Shown piece by piece: positions 26,575-31,305 of a stretch of 31,305 nt of DNA. The stretch lies in assembly GCA_031411235.1 (NCBI GenBank), contig JANOAR010000080.1, positions 1 to 31,305 on the forward strand, given 5' to 3'. Both the position numbers and the translations under genes were made by a program. Position 1 is the stretch's first letter, and each line of letters begins with the position of its first letter. A model generated the notes under the pieces. The model did not search any database, was not told where the DNA came from, and saw only the letters and a program-made list of their open reading frames with translations. This DNA is from JANOAR01 sp031411235. GTDB taxonomy: Bacteria > Verrucomicrobiota > Verrucomicrobiia > Verrucomicrobiales > Verrucomicrobiaceae.

Positions 26575-26760
26575 GGGGCTGCGACCTCGCTGGGAAGGCT
26601 CAAGTGAAGGGGGAATGCGGTGGTGGATTTCATGGCTCAAGTCTTCTCCAAGGTTATTCTGCCCCTTGCCTGTTCTGTGGGATGTTCCTATCGCTCTGGC
26701 TGGCGTGAGTTCTCGACGGCATCAATTATGTCAGGAATTGTTGCCTGACTCTTTTTTCCG
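26547..26760. repeat. About 215-nt direct repeat, family 2, copy 2
   Basis: Same orientation as 25043-25260. The conserved core lies at about 26660-26726, and the copy ends in CTCTTTTTTCCGCTTTTTT just before the next gene. As in copy 1, it runs up to a gene boundary. Confidence 0.65.
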
Positions 26761-26777
26761 CTTTTTTGGAAATCCCA

Positions 26778-27257
26778 ATGGACATTGATAGCAACCGTGA
26801 GAAACCAATGCACCAGATGAACGACGCTTATGAATCAGTTCCCGAAGACCTCCATGATGCTCGTGTGATAGGCAGTTTCCAGTTCCGTGTTTCGGGCGGT
26901 TCGGGTCGGCAAGGCATTTTGACATGCTGCATAGAAGGAGTGCTAAAGCTCCTCGAAGCTCCCGAGGGGACGGGTTGTGCTCAAGTAATGATCGTTCCAA
27001 ACGCAAGAACGCCCCCACCTTTTGTGCTTCCAACGCAGTGTGTTCATTTGCTTCGTAGAGTCCCGAATCAATCTCCTCCCGTTTTTTCTCTGGATTTAGA
27101 AGAAATTCAAACTTTTTGCCGTGACCTAGTTCTCCCTTCAGTAGATGCCGACTTACTACCTCCGAACACGCATTACCATCATGATCCAGAGAAGGCTGTC
27201 CTTGGGGCTCACCAAGCACTTCAGCATCAATTACGGGACGAGTTCCTTTCCACATAA
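26778..27257 (+). CDS. Hypothetical protein of about 159 residues
   Basis: I do not recognise the family with confidence. From ATG 26778 (GGAA is 7 nt upstream; a TTG at 26766 is an alternative) the protein begins MDIDSNREKPMHQMND and contains VPEDLHDARVIGSFQFRV. A 'DLHDA.V' start followed by alternating hydrophobic strands recurs in small proteins of immunity or unknown type, but this is only a resemblance. The C-terminal part reads LDLEEIQTFCRDLVL and ends QLRDEFLST. There is no signal peptide or membrane segment. Base composition is lower in GC than the big operon, and codon use is plausible. A 196-residue open frame on the opposite strand covers the same DNA; I preferred this strand because of the ribosome site and because the other frame runs into both a repeat and the kelch gene. 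Confidence 0.45.
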   Translation: MDIDSNREKPMHQMNDAYESVPEDLHDARVIGSFQFRVSGGSGRQGILTCCIEGVLKLLEAPEGTGCAQVMIVPNARTPPPFVLPTQCVHLLRRVPNQSPPVFSLDLEEIQTFCRDLVLPSVDADLLPPNTHYHHDPEKAVLGAHQALQHQLRDEFLST

Positions 27258-27265
27258 CAACCTGT

Positions 27266-27757
27266 TCAGGGCCGCTGGTAGAGATACAGCGCACGACCTG
27301 GAGTGTAGCTCCAGGTGTCATTGAGCTGACTCGTTGTGCTATATCCAGCCCAAATGATCATCTCGCTGCCTGTCCAAACTGCTGTATGATCCGTGCGGCC
27401 ACCAGGAGCCGAAGCAGTGTTTAGCATTATCCATGTATTGCTCTGTGGTGAATAACGTCCCCCGTCAATCAGGTCAGGGCCACCAGATGTTCCGCCCCAA
27501 ATGATCATTTCGTTGCCCGACCACACTGCGGTTTGTTCTGAGCGAGGGACTGGAGCGCCGTTCGTGTTCACTGATCTCCATATGTTTCCCACCGGGTCAT
27601 AGCGTCCACCATCGTTGAAATAGCCACTTTTGTATCCGCCCCAGATGATCATCTCACTGCCAGTCCACAAAGCTGTGTGGCCTGATCGCGGGCCGGGAGC
27701 ACTTGTGGAACTCACCGCCGTCCAACTGTTGCTAATTGGATCGTAGCGCCCGCCTGT
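27266..27757 (-). pseudogene. 3' fragment of a kelch-repeat protein gene
   Basis: The minus-strand frame encodes three and a half kelch-type units, each with the pattern GGRYDP..N.W..(V/L), R..HTA(L/V)W.G.EMIIWGG, and ends DTWSYTPGRALYLYQRP with a stop at 27266. Kelch units build beta-propellers that bind other proteins or glycans. The C-terminus looks complete. At the other end, coding sequence for kelch stops at TGGRYDP near 27757, and the frame runs on only as the antisense of a DNA methylase remnant, with no signal peptide or own start. The 5' part of the gene has therefore been lost by recombination at that point. Confidence 0.7.
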
Positions 27758-28204
27758 GAAGACTACAAAGAGTATTCGTTCCCTTCGCCAGCACTTGTTC
27801 AAGTCGCGGCCATCAATAGCAGCATCTTCTATTTCTACTGGCAGGTTTTCTTTGATGCTTTCAAGGCGGGCAAGCAATGTGTTGAGCAATTCCCACTCGG
27901 TGAGGTGCTGGATGGATTTTTGAAAACAAATCTCGAACGCCTAGCAACTGAATTGATGAAGGACATAAAGCAAAATGCCACGCGCTTGGAAGCTCGTTAC
28001 GCGACGACCGGAGATGTTGAGTATGATCAGTTCTATCCCCGTAAGTCCAAGCCCATCATCGACGAGATCGACACCGTGCTGGCCAAACACTACGGATTCA
28101 CGGAGGAAGAGCTGGATTTCATCATCAACTACGACATCAAATACCGGCTCGGCCTGGGCCGCGCCAGCAGTGAAGAGGACGACGAAACTAGCACGGATGA
28201 ATGA
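27758..28204 (+). pseudogene. 3' fragment of a TaqI/Eco57I-type DNA methylase or type IIG restriction enzyme gene
   Basis: From about 27758 the plus strand reads EDYKEYSFPSP, AAINSSIFYFYWQVFFDAF, KQCVEQFPLGEVLDGF and ends with IDEIDTVLAKHYGFTEEELD and FIINYDIKYRLG. The 'INSS.FYFYW...FDAFK' and 'FPL' stretch is the usual C-terminal end of the target-recognition part of N6-adenine methylases of this type. 'IDEID.VLA..YGFT.EELDFIINYDIKYR' is their common tail. The catalytic NPPY part is missing, because the gene is cut at the kelch junction, about 149 residues from its end. A GTG at 27905 could start a 99-residue product but is probably not used. The stop overlaps an ATG (ATGA at 28201) in frame with the following antitoxin, so the toxin-antitoxin genes were probably once in the same operon as a restriction-modification gene. 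Confidence 0.7.
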
Positions 28205-28257
28205 AAACCGTGCCGGAAGCCTTGCCAAATCTGGGCGCAAGCCATAGTCTCAAAGCC

Positions 28258-28494
28258 ATGCAACTGACGCTCCCCGAACCGCTGGAACTGAGCCTGACAC
28301 AGGATGACGCTCGCCTGGGGCTGGCGTTGGGGCTTTACGTGTCCGGCAGGCTTGGCTTGGGGCGTGCAGCGGAAGTTGCGGGTCTTCCTCGGCCTGCTTT
28401 CCAACGGCTGATGGCGCAGCAGCGTGTGCCGATGGATTACTCGCTGCAAGACCTGCATGAAGACGTTGCGGCCCTGAAAGCCCGCCAAAAATGA
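28258..28494 (+). CDS. UPF0175-like antitoxin
   Basis: 78 residues from ATG 28258, starting MQLTLPEPLELSLTQDDARL; this matches the usual start of UPF0175 proteins. ATG 28201, which overlaps the preceding stop as ATGA, would add 19 residues and is the alternative if translation is coupled. A central LALGLYVSGRLGLGRAAEVA is followed by GLPRPAFQRLMAQQRVP, giving a helix-turn-helix-like arrangement. The end reads YSLQDLHEDVAALKA. UPF0175 proteins are commonly encoded directly before DUF3368 PIN-like proteins and are regarded as antitoxins and probable autorepressors of that pair. The next gene overlaps by 4 nt (ATGA at 28491). Confidence 0.75.
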   Translation: MQLTLPEPLELSLTQDDARLGLALGLYVSGRLGLGRAAEVAGLPRPAFQRLMAQQRVPMDYSLQDLHEDVAALKARQK

Positions 28495-28958
28495 TCGTCG
28501 TATCCGACACAACGGCCATCTCTAACCTGCTGACGGTGGGGCGGGCAGAGTTGCTCCAGCAGTTGTTCCACAGGGTGCTGATTCCTCCTGCTGTGTTTGC
28601 CGAGCTGCTGGCCTGGCATGATGCCCTCCCCACCTGGCTAGAGGTGATGACGGTGAGCGACACGGCTCGTGTGGCACGCTTTAGGCAACTCGTCCACGCT
28701 GGCGAGGCCGAGGCCATCGCCCTGGCGCTGGAGGTGCAGCCGGACTGGCTGCTGGTGGACGATGCCGATGGCCGCCGCCTAGCCAAGGCGGAGGGCGCTC
28801 CCGTGCTAGGCCTCATGGGCGTGCTGCTGCTGGCCAAAAGCAACGGCTTACTCTCTGAGGTGCGGGGACTAATCGACCGCCTACGCGATGAGGCGGGCTT
28901 CTTTTTGTCTGAACGGGTGCGCAAAGAAATTCTAAACTTATCCGGAGAAGCGGAATGA
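28491..28958 (+). CDS. DUF3368 PIN-like nuclease, probable toxin
   Basis: 155 residues, starting MIVVSDTTAISNLLTVGR. The pattern 'IVVSDTT.ISNL' and the conserved acids D6, E38 (FAELL), E72/E74 (GEAEAIALAL) and D90/D91/D93 (LLVDDADGR) fit the DUF3368 branch of PIN-like RNases. GLMGVLLLAKSNGLL and a terminal GFFLSERVRKEIL complete the usual length of about 155-160. All acidic positions look intact. The expected activity is RNA cleavage held in check by the UPF0175 partner. Both ends are ATGA overlaps, with the antitoxin upstream and the DUF3293-SLOG gene downstream, so dosage of the three products should be linked. Confidence 0.78.
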   Translation: MIVVSDTTAISNLLTVGRAELLQQLFHRVLIPPAVFAELLAWHDALPTWLEVMTVSDTARVARFRQLVHAGEAEAIALALEVQPDWLLVDDADGRRLAKAEGAPVLGLMGVLLLAKSNGLLSEVRGLIDRLRDEAGFFLSERVRKEILNLSGEAE

Positions 28959-29806
28959 ACCCCGCCTATGCCCATGTCCGCTTCCGTGCCGAGCTGCCGA
29001 TGGGCGGGTTGCCGGAGCGCTTTGGCGTGGTCACGGCTTGGAATCCCGACGGCATCACCAGCGACACGGCAAGAAATCAAGCCGACAGCATCCGCCTCGA
29101 AGCCAGCCTGCACGCGCAGGCCTTGCTTTGCTTCCCCGTCACGGGCGGTTCCCCCGACTTCACCCACGCCGAGCCCGGCTTCGGCATCATCGCCGACCAA
29201 GCCCGCATCCTCGCCCTTGGCCGTGAGTTCCGCCAGGAAGCCGTCTTCTGGATTGACCGTGGCACCGTGCATCTCTGCCCCTGCTCTGATGCCCCGCCCC
29301 AAATCATCGGCTCCTGGAACGAACTCGCTACCGGCGCAGCCGCACACCCGACCTTCCACTTTCGCGGCCCGCTAACCTTGCTCGATGCCCCTGCAACCTC
29401 CTTCCTCTGCTCCTCGAAATGCCCCGGTGATCAAGTCCTGGAAGCCTACGCCTGGGCACGCCGCCAGTGCGACGAGCGCGCCACCGTGATCTCTGGCTTC
29501 CACACCCCCGTGGAGCAGGACGTGCTCGCCATCCTCGCCCGTCGCGATGCCCGCATCATCCTCGTCCCCGCCCGCGATCTCCCCCACAAGCTCCCGCCCG
29601 CCCTGAGCACCGCATGGGACGAGCAACGCCTCTTAATCGTGAGCCCCTTCGACTACGGCAAGCCATCGCGCCCCACCAAGCCTTCGTGCTCCCAGCGCAA
29701 TCAGTTCGTGCTGAGCATGGCGAAGACTCCCTACATTGCCCACGCTGCACCAGGAAGTGCGCTGGAATCGGATCTGACGGCTGTTATTCCGAACCTTCAT
29801 CAATAG
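28955..29806 (+). CDS. DUF3293 domain fused to a SLOG/DprA-like nucleotide-binding domain
   Basis: 283 residues. Residues about 5-115 match the DUF3293 pattern: FGVVTAWNPDG, a conserved N after SDTAR, FPVTGGSPDF.H.EPGFGI, and ALGREFRQEAVFWIDRG. Residues about 150-280 resemble the SLOG superfamily proteins related to DprA: SSKCPGDQVLEAYAWAR, VISGFHTPVEQDVL, LLIVSPFDYGK, then QRNQFVLSMA and AHAAPGSALESDL. SLOG domains bind nucleotides or nucleotide-derived ligands and occur in defence and cytokinin-type enzymes; DprA itself loads RecA on single-stranded DNA. No signal peptide is visible, so it acts in the cytoplasm. The start overlaps the toxin stop by 4 nt. Function is not known. In this context it may sense a nucleotide signal or modify nucleotides for the toxin pair, or be an unrelated passenger. 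Confidence 0.7.
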   Translation: MNPAYAHVRFRAELPMGGLPERFGVVTAWNPDGITSDTARNQADSIRLEASLHAQALLCFPVTGGSPDFTHAEPGFGIIADQARILALGREFRQEAVFWIDRGTVHLCPCSDAPPQIIGSWNELATGAAAHPTFHFRGPLTLLDAPATSFLCSSKCPGDQVLEAYAWARRQCDERATVISGFHTPVEQDVLAILARRDARIILVPARDLPHKLPPALSTAWDEQRLLIVSPFDYGKPSRPTKPSCSQRNQFVLSMAKTPYIAHAAPGSALESDLTAVIPNLHQ

Positions 29807-30074
29807 AGAAGTCGCTAGTCGCGATACGCATCCTGCGCACCTCTTGTGACTGTCTGAAATTGTATTGGGAGCATCGTGCTTGCTCGTTGTGCAATTTCTA
29901 TGCTTGTCTGCCTCCAAAGCCAACCTCGGGGCCATTCCGCAAGGCTTCTGGGGTGATACTAAGGTCGGCTCGGGGGTCTATTCCGGGGGGCTTACTGCGG
30001 GGGCGTAGTGGAACGATTGTGTCATCAGCCACAGCCGCGGGAAATAATGGTCAGGGAGCTTTAGAAGAATTGTC

Positions 30075-30102
30075 TTGATTAAATATGGAAGTTATGAATA
30101 AT
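30075..30102 (+). promoter_or_regulatory. Candidate sigma-70-type promoter of the FN3 protein gene
   Basis: TTGATT (30075-30080) and AATAAT (30097-30102) are separated by 16 nt in an AT-rich stretch 72 nt upstream of the start codon. The -10 element overlaps a perfect dyad, GAATAATT-T-AATTATTC (30096-30112), that could be an operator. Consensus matches are 4/6 and 5/6; promoter use in this phylum is poorly calibrated, so this is tentative. Confidence 0.35.
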
Positions 30103-30112
30103 TTAATTATTC
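30096..30112. promoter_or_regulatory. Perfect 8-bp dyad overlapping the candidate promoter
   Basis: GAATAATT, one central T, then AATTATTC. Perfect symmetry in an otherwise GC-rich region suggests a dimeric repressor site. Its position over the -10 element would fit repression of the downstream gene. AT-rich palindromes can arise by chance. Confidence 0.3.
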
Positions 30113-30173
30113 CCAGAGGGTTCTTGGGGAGATCAAAATCTAGACGTTCAATAACCAAGACAACTACCATGCT

Positions 30174-31190
30174 ATGAAATCATCAGATCAAATCAAGGAT
30201 GTCGCTAAGCGCAACGATGGAAGTGCCACTCCCACGGCGGGGCGCTCGGCTCCGCAGGACATTGCGGGGACAAAGGAGAAGCCGGGGTCGAAGACCAAGG
30301 CAGCGGGCAACCCTGGCGGTGGCAACGGCCATGGCCTGCGGACGGGGAACGGCAGCCGTGCGACACGGGCGAAGGTGGTGACTGCCGAAGTGCCGCCTGC
30401 GCCGATGACGCGCACGCAGCGCCAGGCTTCGGTGTCCTTTACGGCTGCTGTGGCTGCGGCAGTGGCGGCGAGCACGAACCAACCGCGCTACGGGGACGGC
30501 ACCCGCTATAATGAGGGGGCGCGGTACGCTGTGACTGATCCCGTGACGCCGATCTCTGGCACGGCGAAGGTGAAGCTGGAGCTGGGCTCGCGTACCGACC
30601 CGGCGCTGGCAGCTTTTGGCGAGAGCCATGTGGCGGCAATCACGGGGAATGCGTGGTTCCCTACGCCGTTCCCCACGGCAGCGGACTTCGGCGCGGGGCT
30701 GGCAGAATTTGAAGCGGTGCTCTCGGCGCTGGAGAACCTGCGGCTGGAGACGAAGAACCTGACCTACCAGAAGGATCAGATTCGCAAGCGTTTTGAGTTC
30801 CTCTTTACCCAACGGGGAGCCTATGTGCAGTCGGTGAGCAACTCGAATGCGGATGTGATCGCGAGCGCGGGCCTCATGATCCGCAATGCGCCGGTGCCCG
30901 TGGGGGCGCTGCTGGCACCGCTGGGGCTGCGGGTGGAGCTGACGGCGTTCAGTGGCGAACTGGAGGTGCGCTGGAATACGGTGGCCGGGGCGAAGAGCTA
31001 CGTGATGGAATGCGCGGAGGTGATCACTGGCGAGGAGCTGGTGTGGGTGCAGGTGAATGTGAGCGGCAAGCTGAACTACGTGGCGAAACAACTGACGCCG
31101 ACGAAGCACTATGCCTTCCGCGTGGCAGCCATCGGCGGGACGACGGGCGTGAGCCCCTGGAGCCCGGTGGTGCAGAAGATGGCGTACTAG
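30174..31190 (+). CDS. Fibronectin type III domain protein
   Basis: 338 residues with no signal peptide. The first 90 residues are basic, low-complexity and probably disordered (KEKPGSKTKAAGNPGGGNGH, then an A-rich SFTAAVAAAVAAST). The middle (about 125-255) contains helices, including FEAVLSALENLRLETKNLTY and a conserved-looking QRGAYVQSVSNSNADVI. Residues about 255-338 form a FN3 beta-sandwich (ELEVRWNTVAGAKSYVMEC, HYAFRVAAIGGTTGVSPWSP). Comparable proteins with the 'YVQSVSN' stretch before an FN3 domain are frequent in Verrucomicrobiota; their role is unknown. It is probably monocistronic, with its own promoter upstream and hairpins directly after the stop. The ribosome site is weak. Another ATG 5 nt earlier opens a 2-codon frame that ends on this start and is probably chance. 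Confidence 0.75.
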   Translation: MKSSDQIKDVAKRNDGSATPTAGRSAPQDIAGTKEKPGSKTKAAGNPGGGNGHGLRTGNGSRATRAKVVTAEVPPAPMTRTQRQASVSFTAAVAAAVAASTNQPRYGDGTRYNEGARYAVTDPVTPISGTAKVKLELGSRTDPALAAFGESHVAAITGNAWFPTPFPTAADFGAGLAEFEAVLSALENLRLETKNLTYQKDQIRKRFEFLFTQRGAYVQSVSNSNADVIASAGLMIRNAPVPVGALLAPLGLRVELTAFSGELEVRWNTVAGAKSYVMECAEVITGEELVWVQVNVSGKLNYVAKQLTPTKHYAFRVAAIGGTTGVSPWSPVVQKMAY

Positions 31191-31194
31191 GGGG

Positions 31195-31288
31195 CCTCCC
31201 GGAGGGAGGTGAGCGGGTAGCCGGTGGTGCAACCACCGGGCTTGGCCCGTCCAAGGCGGGTCTTGCCCGTTGCGCCCTGGAAGGGCGC
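31195..31288. repeat. Cluster of four hairpins after the FN3 gene
   Basis: The hairpins are CCTCCC-GGA-GGGAGG (31195-31209), CCGGTGGT-GCA-ACCACCGG (31221-31239), CTTGG-CCCGT-CCAAG (31241-31255) and GCGCCCT-GGA-AGGGCGC (31272-31288). None is followed by a T-run, so classic intrinsic termination is unlikely. The first starts 4 nt after the stop codon and may protect the 3' end of the mRNA or act as a REP-type element. Confidence 0.6.
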
Positions 31289-31305
31289 GAGAGACAACCG
31301 AAGGG

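Larger units (their letters stand above)
29807..30173. other. Intergenic region of 367 nt without a convincing gene
   Basis: The first part (29807-30060) contains short translated stretches such as AIPQGFWGDTKVGSGVYSGG (plus strand, about 29932-29990) that stop after 30 codons or fewer. They may be a remnant of an unidentified gene, but I cannot name it. The last 110 nt are AT-rich compared with all neighbours and hold a promoter-like sequence and a perfect dyad, annotated separately. There is no tRNA-like fold. Confidence 0.5.

Noticed and set aside
26731..27321. 196-residue minus-strand open frame
   Set aside because: It starts inside the 3' end of the kelch fragment, ends in a repeat, and has a weaker start region than the opposing plus-strand frame. 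It is kept only as an alternative.
29467..30078. 203-residue plus-strand open frame overlapping the DUF3293-SLOG gene
   Set aside because: Its first two thirds are an out-of-frame reading of the DUF3293-SLOG gene; the remainder is low-complexity intergenic sequence with no recognisable domain.
30169..30177. Two-codon upstream frame ATG CTA TGA overlapping the FN3 gene start
   Set aside because: It has no ribosome site, and such short overlaps are expected by chance.

Overview
The window is GC-rich and looks like a Verrucomicrobiota (Prosthecobacter/Verrucomicrobiaceae-like) chromosome segment. The evidence is very large secreted modular proteins built from PA14, fibronectin-like, thrombospondin type-3-like and Ig-like modules, C-terminal modules of the 'YRV..S.DL..W' kind, a kelch protein ending in a short LYQRP tail, a dense population of palindromic intergenic repeats, and weak Shine-Dalgarno signals. 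This assignment is inference from gene content, not from a marker gene.

Region 1 (1-23344). After the 5' end of an IS3-like orfA at the left edge, four co-directional genes fill 23 kb: a secreted GH13 glucanase homologue (323-3679), its 2843-residue tandem paralogue that also carries a GH57-like second catalytic region (3725-12256), a second type of GH13 protein (12294-16241), and a 2368-residue protein joining a PQQ-type sugar dehydrogenase propeller to a di-haem cytochrome-like region and a long adhesive tail (16238-23344). Gaps are 45 nt, 37 nt and a 4-nt ATGA overlap, so this looks like one transcription unit. The inferred job is depolymerisation of an external alpha-glucan followed by periplasmic or surface oxidation of the released sugar, with electrons passed to c-type haems.

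Region 2 (23345-26760) is decayed, repeat-rich DNA. It holds a frameshifted surface-protein gene, a VapBC-like toxin-antitoxin pair whose toxin has a single-base deletion, and at least five families of direct or inverted repeats, several arranged like REPINs (paired inverted REP hairpins).

Region 3 (26761-28204) holds a small hypothetical gene, then the 3' part of a kelch-repeat gene (minus strand) joined at about 27757 to the 3' part of a TaqI/Eco57I-type DNA methylase or restriction enzyme gene (plus strand): a recombination scar.

Region 4 (28201-29806) is the most interesting small locus. A UPF0175-like antitoxin, a DUF3368 PIN-like nuclease and a DUF3293-SLOG/DprA-like fusion protein are chained by ATGA overlaps, directly behind the restriction-modification remnant. 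This is a candidate three-gene toxin-antitoxin or defence module.

Region 5 (29807-31305) has an intergenic stretch with a plausible promoter and a perfect dyad, a fibronectin type III protein, and a cluster of four hairpins at the right edge. No rRNA, tRNA or CRISPR array was seen.
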